A stretch of 10,950 nucleotides of DNA, taken from positions 1 through 10,950 of the forward strand of contig JAYZDB010000235.1 of NCBI GenBank assembly GCA_036338025.1, given 5' to 3'. This DNA comes from JAYZDB01 sp036338025. GTDB taxonomy: Bacteria; Planctomycetota; UBA1135; UBA2386. Positions 1 to 6,879 of this stretch are shown piece by piece. The notes under the pieces were generated by a model that saw only the letters and a list, made by a program, of their open reading frames with translations, searched no databases and had not been told where the DNA came from. Numbering within the stretch: the stretch's first letter is position 1; every line of letters starts with the position of its first letter. A program made the translations under genes and the position numbers.

Positions 1-14
1 ACACTCTCAGCACA

Positions 15-830
15 ATGGGAATCACGCCCGGCCTGATGATCATGCTGGGGATCATCCTGGTGTTGGCATCTCGGTTGGCATCACGACTTCAAGATCTCCA
101 ACACGGCGTAGAAGAGCACATCGACTGGGCGTACAAGTCAACCGACCAGAGCACCGCGGATCTCGACTTCCTGGTCGAGTCCCAGGAGCAAATGGACGAG
201 CGGAACGCGGGTTCCGATCGAGACACCGATGAGGTCCTGTCAAACCTGTCACGACAACACGAACAGCTCAATAGCTTGGGTAAGGAGCTGAGGATGTACG
301 GGAAGCCCCTCGCGGAAGTCCAACGGCAGGTGGCAGAAGTAGCGCAGCTCACAAAATCGACCGCCGACGATCTCAAGACCTTCCAAAAGACCATGCAGGC
401 CAAGTTCGACGCAGCAACCCGGAAGATTGTCGACGACATGACCCTGCTCACGGCTCAAATCCAGTCCGATAACGGCGTGACCCACTTCGTCCAGGAAGCT
501 CGCGCCATCGGTACGCGGTTGACCGAGGAAATCTCCCAACTGATGGAGGCCCAGGCAGGCGATTCCAAATCTGAAGACATCGCGGATCTGCGATCGGAAA
601 TCGGCGCCATGCAAGTTGCCGTCCGCGGGATGGCCAGCGAATTGGCAAACACCTCGGTGACGAACCGGGCGCCAGACTGGGCTTCGCACAAGACCCCGCG
701 CACTGAGCCTATCTCTGACACCGAATCCAGTCAGCCCAGAAATCTGGACCAGGCGACTACTCGCAGTCGGAAATCGGCCGACGACACCGTGCTCGACGCA
801 ATCGCCAGGCTCAAGCAGATGCGGCCATAG
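15..830 (+). CDS. Membrane-anchored coiled-coil protein of unknown function
   Basis: I do not recognise this 271-residue protein. Residues about 5-19 form a short hydrophobic stretch (GLMIMLGIILVLAS) followed by Arg residues, which looks like an N-terminal membrane anchor. Residues about 25-215 are rich in Gln, Glu, Lys, Asp, Ala and Leu, nearly free of Pro, and read as long helices with coiled-coil character. A polar Ser/Thr/Pro-rich linker (about 216-252) follows, then a short closing helix (LDAIARLKQMRP). No enzymatic motif or cysteine is visible. The layout resembles scaffold or membrane-tethered accessory proteins, but that is only a resemblance. The ATG at 15 puts the hydrophobic stretch at the very N-terminus, which favours it; however, the frame is open to the left edge, so a longer form cannot be excluded. 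No clear Shine-Dalgarno site is seen in the 14 bases available. It converges on glyS with a 21-base gap and no convincing terminator hairpin. Confidence 0.75.
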   Translation: MGITPGLMIMLGIILVLASRLASRLQDLQHGVEEHIDWAYKSTDQSTADLDFLVESQEQMDERNAGSDRDTDEVLSNLSRQHEQLNSLGKELRMYGKPLAEVQRQVAEVAQLTKSTADDLKTFQKTMQAKFDAATRKIVDDMTLLTAQIQSDNGVTHFVQEARAIGTRLTEEISQLMEAQAGDSKSEDIADLRSEIGAMQVAVRGMASELANTSVTNRAPDWASHKTPRTEPISDTESSQPRNLDQATTRSRKSADDTVLDAIARLKQMRP

Positions 831-851
831 TTGCGGCCGGCAAGCCTTGGC

Positions 852-2222
852 TCATCGGGTCCAGGCAGCAATCCGGCGGTGGATCTCACCGACCAGTTCG
901 TCAGCTGACACGCGGACCTGCTCCATCGAGTCACGGTCGCGCACCGTCACAGTGCCATCCTCGAGGGTGTCGCCATCCACGGTCACGCACCATGGAGTGC
1001 CGACCTCATCCTGCCGCCGGTAGCGACGTCCGATAGCACCCTTCTGGTCGTAAAAAGTCTTCAGGCCAGCTTCCTGCAGTGGGCGCTGGATCTCCTTGGC
1101 ACGCTCGGGCATTCCAGCCTTCTTGACCAGGGGAAATATGGCCACAGTGATCGGAGCAATCCGCGGATGGAAGTGCAACACCGTACGGACATCAACCTTG
1201 CCGTCCTTGCCTGGCAATTCCTCCTCGTCATAGGCGTCGACCAGGAATGCCATGGCCGTGCGGTCACAGCCCGCGGCGGGCTCTACGACGTGCGGGACGT
1301 AGCGGATCTTCTCGGTCTCATCGAAGAAGGACAGGTCCTTGCCACTACCTTCCGAGTGTGCCGTGAGGTCATAACAACCGCGCTTGGCAATGCCCTCGAG
1401 TTCACTCATCCCGAAGGGAAATTCGTACTCGACGTCGGTGCAACCCGTGGAGTAGTGGGCCAACTCGTCATCCCCGTGCACTCGTAGAGTCAGTTTGTCG
1501 CGCCGGATCCCGTGATCGACATACCATTGCAGCCGCTGATTGACCCAGAATTCGTACCACTTCTCGCCCTCCTCCGGCGGCACGAAGAACTCCATCTCCA
1601 TCTGTTCAAACTCACGGGTCCGGAACACGAAGTTGCCCGGCGTAATCTCATTACGAAAACTCTTACCGATCTGGGCTATCCCGAAGGGCGGTCGCATGCG
1701 CGAAGAATTCAAGACGTTGAGGAAGTTCGTGAAAATCCCCTGAGCGGTCTCTGGCCGCAGGAACACCACATTCGATGCGTCCTCAACCGGACCGGCGAAG
1801 GTCTTGAACATCAGGTTGAACTGCCGCGCCTCGGTCATGCTGCCAGCCGCCTGACACTCAGTCGCAAGCCGACCCCCGAATTCCTTGTTCGGGCACGGGG
1901 ACTCCGCAAGATGATCTTCACGGAACCGCGCCTTGCAGACCTTGCAGTCGACTAGCAGATCCGCGAATCCATCGAGATGGCCGGATGACTGCCAGACCTG
2001 CGGGTGCTGAATGATGGCAGAGTCCAATCCGACGATGTCATCCCTCCCGATCACCATCGAGCGCCACCAGGCCTCCTTGACGTTACGCTTCAACTCGACC
2101 CCCAGAGGGCCATAGTCGTAGCAGGAGTTGATGCCCCCGTAGATCTCACTGCTCTGGAAGACGAATCCTCGTCTTTTGCACAATGAGACAATTCGCTCCA
2201 TCAAATCGGGGTTCTTGGCCAT
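852..2222 (-). CDS. glyS: Glycyl-tRNA synthetase, single-chain alpha2 type (class II)
   Basis: Charges tRNA-Gly with glycine using ATP, in the cytoplasm. The reading frame from GTG 2294 gives 480 residues; I prefer the ATG at 2222 (456 residues, starting MAKNPDLMERIVSLCKRRGF). Family members begin close to the conserved RRGF.FQSSEIYGG segment, the preceding 24 residues are Arg/Pro-rich and unlike the family, and this start leaves room for divergent promoters. In 480-residue numbering: YDYGPLG at 60-66; motif 2 region FRNEITPG at 213-220 and FRTREFEQMEMEFF at 224-237; motif 3 with EPAAGCDRTAMAFL at 338-351; and a C-terminal anticodon-binding domain from about 380 (PITVAIFPLVKK). A Cys-rich insertion (C117, C120, C134, C147) could bind a metal, which is inference. 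This is the eukaryote-like dimeric type, not the GlyQ/GlyS two-subunit enzyme. It stands alone, divergent from mqnC and convergent with the coiled-coil gene. Confidence 0.96.
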   Translation of the reverse strand: MAKNPDLMERIVSLCKRRGFVFQSSEIYGGINSCYDYGPLGVELKRNVKEAWWRSMVIGRDDIVGLDSAIIQHPQVWQSSGHLDGFADLLVDCKVCKARFREDHLAESPCPNKEFGGRLATECQAAGSMTEARQFNLMFKTFAGPVEDASNVVFLRPETAQGIFTNFLNVLNSSRMRPPFGIAQIGKSFRNEITPGNFVFRTREFEQMEMEFFVPPEEGEKWYEFWVNQRLQWYVDHGIRRDKLTLRVHGDDELAHYSTGCTDVEYEFPFGMSELEGIAKRGCYDLTAHSEGSGKDLSFFDETEKIRYVPHVVEPAAGCDRTAMAFLVDAYDEEELPGKDGKVDVRTVLHFHPRIAPITVAIFPLVKKAGMPERAKEIQRPLQEAGLKTFYDQKGAIGRRYRRQDEVGTPWCVTVDGDTLEDGTVTVRDRDSMEQVRVSADELVGEIHRRIAAWTR

Positions 2223-2296
2223 GCTCCGCGCACTTCTACGGGGTCCAGCCCCCTCAGGCAACGCTCTCGTGACCTTGAATTCGAAGCCCATCACCC

Positions 2297-2325
2297 TTGA
2301 GCAAGCCCTGAGTCGGCCCTAACTT
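2297..2325 (+). promoter_or_regulatory. Possible promoter for the mqnC-mqnE-permease unit
   Basis: In the short divergent spacer between glyS and mqnC, TTGAGC (2297-2302) and TAACTT (2320-2325) are 17 bases apart. They match the sigma-70 consensus at 4 of 6 and 3 of 6 positions. The mqnC ATG lies only 11 bases beyond, so transcription from here would give a nearly leaderless message. That would fit the missing Shine-Dalgarno site, since the bases just before the ATG are CCTCCA, the opposite of a ribosome binding site. The match is weak and could be chance. Confidence 0.18.
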
Positions 2326-2336
2326 ACCCGCCTCCA

Positions 2337-3500
2337 ATGACGCAGAAAGTCGAACCCCCTGCTGACACAACACACTGCGACGCCATCTGCCAAAAGGCGA
2401 TCGAAGGTGTAGCGATCAGTTCTCAAGAGGCCTTGACCCTCTATCGAACCCTCGATCTGTCCTCGCTGGGGCTGGTCGCCAATGCGATCCGCCAACGGAT
2501 GCACCCTGGAGACAAGGTCACCTACATCATCGATCGCAACGTCAACCCGACCAACGTGTGCATCACCGATTGTGGCTTTTGTGCATTCTACCGGCGCCCA
2601 GGCGATCCGGAGGCCTACGAGCTGCCTCGCGAGGTGATCTACCAGAAGATCGACGAGACGATCAGCGCTGGTGGCAACCAGTTGCTCCTGCAGGGCGGCC
2701 ACCACCCCTACCTGAAAACCGCGGATTTCGCCCAGTTGTTCCGCGACATCAAGGACCGCTACCCGAGTCTGTGGATCCACGGCATGAGCCCACCCGAGAT
2801 CCACCATCTCAGCCTGCTGGACAAGCGCCCGGTGCGCGAAGTAATCGCAGAACTCAAGGAAGCCGGCCTCGATTCGGTCCCTGGCGGTGGTGCCGAGATC
2901 CTGGTTGAACGGGTACGCCAGATCATCGCTCCCAAGAAGGCATCGACCGAGGAATGGCTCGACGTGATGCGACAAGCCGCCGGACTTGGACTCCGCGGCA
3001 CTGCGACGATGATGTTCGGTCACGTCGAAACCGACGCCGAGCGCATCGAGCACCTGGACCGCATTCGACAACTGCAAGACGAGTGCGGAGTGTTCACAGC
3101 TTTCATTCCGTGGACCTACCAACCCGAAAACACGGAGATGGCTGAGACGGTTCCCCACAAGACAAGCGTCGCGGAGTATCTACGCACTCTGGCGATCGCG
3201 CGCATTTACCTGCACAACGTGCAACACGTACAGGCGAGTTTCGTCACCCAGGGCATGAAGACCTGCCAGGCGGGCCTCGCGATGGGAGCCGATGACTTCG
3301 GATCTGTCATGCTCGAAGAAAATGTTGTCAGCAGTGCTGGATGCAGCCACCCAACCTCGGTTGCGGAAATTGAGCGGCACATCAAGGACGCTGGCTACAC
3401 GCCGCAACGCCGCACCATGCTGTATGAGCATGTCGAGACTCCTGCCACCAACAAGTTCGGCAACCTACCGCGCAAGCGAGGAGTCGTCTCTTCATCATGA
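2337..3500 (+). CDS. mqnC: Cyclic dehypoxanthinyl futalosine synthase (radical SAM), menaquinone biosynthesis
   Basis: Radical-SAM enzyme of the futalosine route to menaquinone. It cyclises dehypoxanthine futalosine, the MqnB product, into the cyclic form used by MqnD. The cluster-binding CxxxCxxC motif is C75, C79, C82 within NPTNVCITDCGFCAFYR, and the CAFYR ending favours MqnC over MqnE. Other family marks are QLLLQGGHHP (116-125), the SVPGGGAEIL segment (180-189), TATMMFGHVET (222-232) and AFIPWTYQPENTEM (255-268). At 387 residues it is a typical length for the family. The ATG at 2337 has no Shine-Dalgarno site. The stop overlaps the mqnE start by 4 bases (ATGA), so translation is probably coupled. 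It shares the SAM core and the PGGGAE segment with the next gene, as expected for paralogues. Specificity is read from motifs, without an alignment. Confidence 0.93.
   Translation: MTQKVEPPADTTHCDAICQKAIEGVAISSQEALTLYRTLDLSSLGLVANAIRQRMHPGDKVTYIIDRNVNPTNVCITDCGFCAFYRRPGDPEAYELPREVIYQKIDETISAGGNQLLLQGGHHPYLKTADFAQLFRDIKDRYPSLWIHGMSPPEIHHLSLLDKRPVREVIAELKEAGLDSVPGGGAEILVERVRQIIAPKKASTEEWLDVMRQAAGLGLRGTATMMFGHVETDAERIEHLDRIRQLQDECGVFTAFIPWTYQPENTEMAETVPHKTSVAEYLRTLAIARIYLHNVQHVQASFVTQGMKTCQAGLAMGADDFGSVMLEENVVSSAGCSHPTSVAEIERHIKDAGYTPQRRTMLYEHVETPATNKFGNLPRKRGVVSSS
3478..3483 (+). promoter_or_regulatory. Candidate ribosome binding site for mqnE
   Basis: GAGGAG lies inside the end of mqnC, 13 bases before the mqnE ATG at 3497. 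The spacing is longer than the usual 5-9 bases, but it is one of the few Shine-Dalgarno-like sequences placed ahead of a gene start in this window. Together with the ATGA overlap it would support coupled translation of mqnE. Confidence 0.35.
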
Positions 3501-4660
3501 AGTTCGAATACAACCAACTCAGCTCGACACTGAGTCACAAGCTCATCGATCAGGCCGGCCTCGGAGATATCGACGACAAACTGCACGCCGGCGAGCGACT
3601 GAGCTTCGAGGATGGCATGCGTCTCTACGAAGCCCCTAATCTGGCAGCGGTCGGACTGATGGCAAACCGGGTGCGCATCGCAAAGCACGGCCGACGGACC
3701 TTCTACAACATCAACCAGCACGTCAACTACACGAACATCTGCAAGTACTCGTGTAAGTTCTGCGCCTTCGCAGCGAAAGAGGGCGAGGATCGCGCCTACC
3801 TGATGCGGGGCGATGACGTCGAGAAAAAGGTGCGCGAACAGCTCCACCGTCCCGTCACCGAGGTCCACATGGTGGCAGGCATCCATCCCACCGAGGGCTA
3901 CGACTACTACCTCGATGTCGTTCGGGGTGCCAAGCGAGGCCGCCCTGACATTCATGTCAAGGCGTTCACGATGGTTGAAATCGAGCACATGTTCGAGATC
4001 TCTGGCAAGAGCGAGGCAGAGGTGTTTCAGGACCTGCGCGACGCTGGCCTGGGTTCCTGTCCTGGCGGCGGCGCCGAGGTGCTGGTGGATCGCGTACACA
4101 AGGCGGTGTTCCGCGACAAGATGGGGCCCGACCGATGGCTCGCCACCGCCCGCAAGGTTCAGAATGCGGGATTCAAGATGAACGCGACCATGCTCTACGG
4201 CCACATCGAGCGAGTCAGCGAGCGCGTCGAGCACTTGATCAAGTTGCGCGACCTGCAAGACGAATGCGGCAACTTCATGGCCTTCATCCCACTTGCGTTC
4301 TGGCCCTACCACACCGACCTCGAAAACTACGGTCACGTGACAACTGGCCACATGGACCTGCGGACCATCGCGGTCAGTCGGCTGATGCTCGACAATTTCG
4401 ATCACATCAAGGCCTACTGGATCATGCTGACCCGAAACTGTGCGCAAACCGCGCTGGCATTTGGAGCCAACGACATCGATGGCACGGTGACCGAGGAGAA
4501 GATCACCCACGACGCCGGCACCACCGAACCTGAAGAGATGCAGGTCGAAGACCTACACCACTTGATTGAAGAAGCCGGGTTCACTCCGGTGCGCCGTACC
4601 ACCACCTACGAGGACATCGAGGTCTTCGACCAGCCGAGCGCGCTCACTTCAGCGACGTGA
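3497..4660 (+). CDS. mqnE: Aminodeoxyfutalosine synthase (radical SAM), menaquinone biosynthesis
   Basis: Radical-SAM enzyme that joins SAM to 3-[(1-carboxyvinyl)oxy]benzoate, the MqnA product, giving 6-amino-6-deoxyfutalosine. The CxxxCxxC motif is C82, C86, C89 within NYTNICKYSCKFCAF; the lysines and CAFAA ending are typical of MqnE. Further family marks are EVHMVAGIHPTEGYDYY (122-138), HVKAFTMVEIEHM (153-165), LGSCPGGGAEVL (185-196), NATMLYGHIE (229-238) and FIPLAFWPYHT (263-273). The 387-residue length fits the family. The ATG at 3497 overlaps the mqnC stop, and the stop at 4658-4660 overlaps the GTG start of the permease, so this is the middle gene of a tightly coupled trio. Having mqnC and mqnE together without mqnA, mqnB or mqnD means the rest of the pathway must be encoded elsewhere. 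Confidence 0.93.
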   Translation: MKFEYNQLSSTLSHKLIDQAGLGDIDDKLHAGERLSFEDGMRLYEAPNLAAVGLMANRVRIAKHGRRTFYNINQHVNYTNICKYSCKFCAFAAKEGEDRAYLMRGDDVEKKVREQLHRPVTEVHMVAGIHPTEGYDYYLDVVRGAKRGRPDIHVKAFTMVEIEHMFEISGKSEAEVFQDLRDAGLGSCPGGGAEVLVDRVHKAVFRDKMGPDRWLATARKVQNAGFKMNATMLYGHIERVSERVEHLIKLRDLQDECGNFMAFIPLAFWPYHTDLENYGHVTTGHMDLRTIAVSRLMLDNFDHIKAYWIMLTRNCAQTALAFGANDIDGTVTEEKITHDAGTTEPEEMQVEDLHHLIEEAGFTPVRRTTTYEDIEVFDQPSALTSAT

Positions 4661-5493
4661 CGAAGCTACCGGGGCTGGTCCTGATGGCCTGCTCGGCACT
4701 GTCGTTTTCATTGATGGCAGTCGTCATCAAGTTCCTACGCGGTGAAATGTCGACAGGTGAGATCCTGTTCTTCCGCGGGCTGTTCTGCGCCCTGTTGACG
4801 ATCGGCGCACTTCGGCTTGAACGCGCCAGTGTCCTGGGCAATCGACGGGGCCTGCTGGCACTGCGGGGAGTCCTAGGCTTCCTTGGCCTGTATCTCTACT
4901 GCACAGCCCTGGGACGCATCCCACTCGCGGATGCGATGGCACTTCAGTACACCCACCCCATCTTCGCGGCGCTGTTTGCGCTTTTGTTCCTGAAAGAACG
5001 GATGCCGCGGACCGGCCCCGTCGCGATCTTGATCTGCGCAGCGGGTGGATACCTCATCCTCAATCCTCAGGCTACCGGTGACCTCGAAGGAAACCTGATC
5101 GGGCTTGCCTCCGGCTGTGTGGCAGGCCTTGCCTACGCCTGTGTGCGAGCTCTCAGCAAAACAGAAAACCCCTTGACGATCATGCTCGCTTTCCACATCG
5201 CCGCGCTTGTGTTCGGCGCGATCCTGATGTTCGGCGAGTTTTCGTGGCCAGCGGGAATCACCTGGCTCTGGATTGCGGCCCTCGTTGTGTTCAGCCAGGC
5301 TGGTCAGTGGTTCCTGACCCACGGCCTGGTCAAGGAACGCGCTGGCGTCGCAACGACGGTCGGCTACACCGCGATTGTCTGGGGAGCCCTGTTTGCCTGG
5401 GCAGTGTTTGGCGAAACCATCGGGGTACCAACCCTGATCGGAACCGGCATGATGGTAGCCGGCCTCGCTCTGCTTACTTCACGGTCACGGTGA
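4657..5493 (+). CDS. EamA/DMT-superfamily permease coupled to mqnE
   Basis: Inner-membrane transporter of the drug/metabolite transporter superfamily; the substrate is not known. The 278 residues hold two EamA halves (about 4-137 and 145-275) with about ten hydrophobic helices in all. The segment ALGRIPLADAMALQYTHPIF (84-103) followed by LFLKER is characteristic of the first half, and LTHGLVKERAGVATTVGYT near 220-238 marks the second. The GTG start at 4657 overlaps the mqnE stop by 4 bases (GTGA); no Shine-Dalgarno site is seen, so translation probably relies on coupling. Family members export amino acids, purine-related compounds or drugs, and one rickettsial relative imports SAM. A substrate connected with the futalosine pathway or its SAM supply is possible but only inferred from position. 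The last 20 bases overlap the end of the lipoprotein gene on the other strand. Confidence 0.9.
   Translation: MTKLPGLVLMACSALSFSLMAVVIKFLRGEMSTGEILFFRGLFCALLTIGALRLERASVLGNRRGLLALRGVLGFLGLYLYCTALGRIPLADAMALQYTHPIFAALFALLFLKERMPRTGPVAILICAAGGYLILNPQATGDLEGNLIGLASGCVAGLAYACVRALSKTENPLTIMLAFHIAALVFGAILMFGEFSWPAGITWLWIAALVVFSQAGQWFLTHGLVKERAGVATTVGYTAIVWGALFAWAVFGETIGVPTLIGTGMMVAGLALLTSRSR
5474..5493. other. Convergent overlap of two coding ends
   Basis: The permease stop (TGA, 5491-5493, + strand) and the lipoprotein stop (TAA, 5476-5474, - strand) face each other so that the last 20 bases of both genes are shared. Both proteins keep family-like C-termini: LTSRSR in the permease and the ITVTV strand in the DUF4399-like protein. 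The overlap therefore appears real and not a product of a wrong frame. No room remains for a terminator between the genes. Confidence 0.85.
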
Positions 5494-5881
5494 TGGTCTG
5501 TGCCAGGGTCGGGCCGTAGGACTTGTGCTCCCAGTCACCGTATTGCAGCGTCAGCTTGTGCTTGCCTTTCGGCAATTCCTTCTCGGTGAGGGTCGCCTCC
5601 GTCTGCGCTTTGCCGTAGTGCAACCACTTGGGGTTGTCCGCGGTGATGATCGTGCCGTAGGCGATCGCATCACCATCAACGATGATGTGATGATGGCCCG
5701 CACCCGGGTCATTGGGTCGCTCACCGGCCGGGACGAGGTCTATGCCTTCGACTCCAAACTTGAGTGTGAGGGGCAAGGTCACTGTCTGGCCATCCGGCGA
5801 ATCGATGAACCAGACTCGCTTCGACTCAGACGAACAACCGAAGATAACAAACACTAATGGGAGGAGGAGCATGCGCTTCAT
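5474..5881 (-). CDS. DUF4399-like lipoprotein
   Basis: Small exported lipoprotein of unknown function. I take the ATG at 5881, giving 135 residues that start MKRMLLLPLVFVIFGCSSES: two basic residues, a hydrophobic core and a lipobox VIFGC with the acylated Cys at residue 16. The frame allows an earlier start at 5920 (148 residues), but its 13 extra residues would spoil the signal peptide. The mature part reads as a DUF4399 domain: a first strand with SPDGQTVTLPLTLKFGVEG, then PAGERPNDPGAGHHHIIVDG with a His triplet (residues 63-65), HYGKAQTEA with another His (88), KGKHKLTLQYGDWEHK, and a final strand TITVTVK. The His-rich pattern suggests metal or ligand binding, which is inference. It is the last gene of the leftward series, 79 bases after the SGNH gene, and may have its own promoter. 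No Shine-Dalgarno site is clear. Confidence 0.85.
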   Translation of the reverse strand: MKRMLLLPLVFVIFGCSSESKRVWFIDSPDGQTVTLPLTLKFGVEGIDLVPAGERPNDPGAGHHHIIVDGDAIAYGTIITADNPKWLHYGKAQTEATLTEKELPKGKHKLTLQYGDWEHKSYGPTLAQTITVTVK

Positions 5882-5938
5882 GGCACCAATGTGCCCGAGG
5901 CTGGCAGCCGACTCCACCAAAACGACTTCTTTCGAGAC

Positions 5939-5961
5939 GCCTGGCAGTGAATTTACCAGGC
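5939..5961 (-). terminator. Small inverted repeat after the SGNH gene, possible weak terminator
   Basis: GCCTGG (5939-5944) and CCAGGC (5956-5961) form a perfect 6-base-pair stem with an 11-base AT-rich loop. On the minus strand the hairpin begins at the last base of the SGNH stop codon. No T-run follows directly (the next bases are CGTCTCGAAAG), so it is not a standard intrinsic terminator. It could still slow polymerase or protect the 3' end of an upstream message. Confidence 0.25.
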
Positions 5962-6878
5962 TAGCGGTCGCGGAGAGCCGCCAGGATCAGAGCTGCGTAG
6001 TACTGGTGTCCCTCTGCGTTCGGGTGGGCATCCGTAACCGCAATTTCCCATTTTCGCCGCGTCGCCCAGGGCGTGTAGGCCTCGATTCGCTGCACACTGA
6101 GATCCCGGCAACGCTGGCGCGTGATTTCTGAGTTGAGAGTGTCGATGACTACGGGCACGGCGGATTTCTCCCGACACGCGCCGACAAACAAGCTGAGCGC
6201 GTGAGCCACCCGTTCCAGGCCTTCCTCCGGGAGATTCTCGTAGTGATCGTAGGGTCGACCACTGGTGCCGGGGGTCCCGAACAGATACCGATTCTCGATC
6301 GCCCACAACAAGCGACATCGCCGGAGGGGGCCGGTCAAGAAAGCACTCCGTGACTCTCCCCCAGAGGACAGGTGTGCGTCGGTAGAGACCACCAACAACA
6401 TCACCATGTCGGGCTGCCAGGAAAATGCCTCGCCTTGAAGGAGGCCACCCACTTCCGGCAGCTTCCAGCCCGGTACACCAGTGTTGATCACCTCGACGCG
6501 TTTGCCTCCAGCAAAACCACGGGCATTGAGCTCTCGCTCCAGGAGTCGCGGGAATTCATCGCCATCGGCAACTCCCCAGCCGTACGGGACCGACCCTCCA
6601 ACGACCAGGATACGATACACGCCAGCAGGCTTCTTCGGTTCAAACGGCGGCGAGCGCCAACCCTGCGGACTGATGACAGTCGAATTTCCAAGGTAGGAGG
6701 CACGAGCGTTGGGAGACAACCGCACCGCACCGGACGACGCATCCAGAACCTCCGCCCCATACTGCGACCAGTCCTCCTTTTCTCCGAAGTGGTACGGATC
6801 CACTTCGTGCAAGTAGACTTCGCCCGCTGCAAGGGGCAGCAGCAAACCAGCAGCGATGATCAGGATGTTGCGTATCAC
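5961..6878 (-). CDS. Membrane-anchored SGNH/GDSL-like hydrolase, MBOAT partner
   Basis: Probable extracytoplasmic esterase or acyltransferase of the SGNH fold. From GTG 6878 it has 305 residues and starts with a signal anchor (MIRNILIIAAGLLLPLAAGE); from GTG 6911 it has 316 and would overlap the MBOAT gene by 32 bases. I favour 6878 because the MBOAT stop then lies one base upstream and the anchor is terminal, but neither start has a Shine-Dalgarno site. In 305-residue numbering: block I is ILVVGGSVPYGWGV with nucleophile Ser96 (GGS instead of GDS), block II is VINTGVPGW (Gly134), and block V is TDAHPNAEGH with Asp283 and His285. The block III Asn expected in GxND is not seen; the matching segment reads LLVVSTDAH. 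SGNH proteins next to MBOAT acyltransferases (AlgJ, DltD, PatB types) move or remove acyl groups on envelope glycans. Here the glycan is unknown. Confidence 0.85.
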   Translation of the reverse strand: MIRNILIIAAGLLLPLAAGEVYLHEVDPYHFGEKEDWSQYGAEVLDASSGAVRLSPNARASYLGNSTVISPQGWRSPPFEPKKPAGVYRILVVGGSVPYGWGVADGDEFPRLLERELNARGFAGGKRVEVINTGVPGWKLPEVGGLLQGEAFSWQPDMVMLLVVSTDAHLSSGGESRSAFLTGPLRRCRLLWAIENRYLFGTPGTSGRPYDHYENLPEEGLERVAHALSLFVGACREKSAVPVVIDTLNSEITRQRCRDLSVQRIEAYTPWATRRKWEIAVTDAHPNAEGHQYYAALILAALRDR

Positions 6879-6879
6879 G

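Noticed and set aside
831..851. Possible terminator between the coiled-coil gene and glyS
   Set aside because: Only very short complementary runs (3-4 bases) and no T-run; not enough for a hairpin terminator.
1512..1955. Plus-strand open frame opposite glyS
   Set aside because: It is antisense to the catalytic core of glycyl-tRNA synthetase and shows no independent domain.
2319..3158. Minus-strand open frame (279 codons) opposite mqnC
   Set aside because: Antisense to mqnC with no family features; the plus-strand frame has the CxxxCxxC motif and all MqnC marks.
3395..4510. Long open frame on the minus strand (371 codons) opposite mqnE
   Set aside because: It lies opposite a clearly conserved radical-SAM gene. 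Its product has no recognisable domain and is a typical antisense shadow in GC-rich coding sequence.
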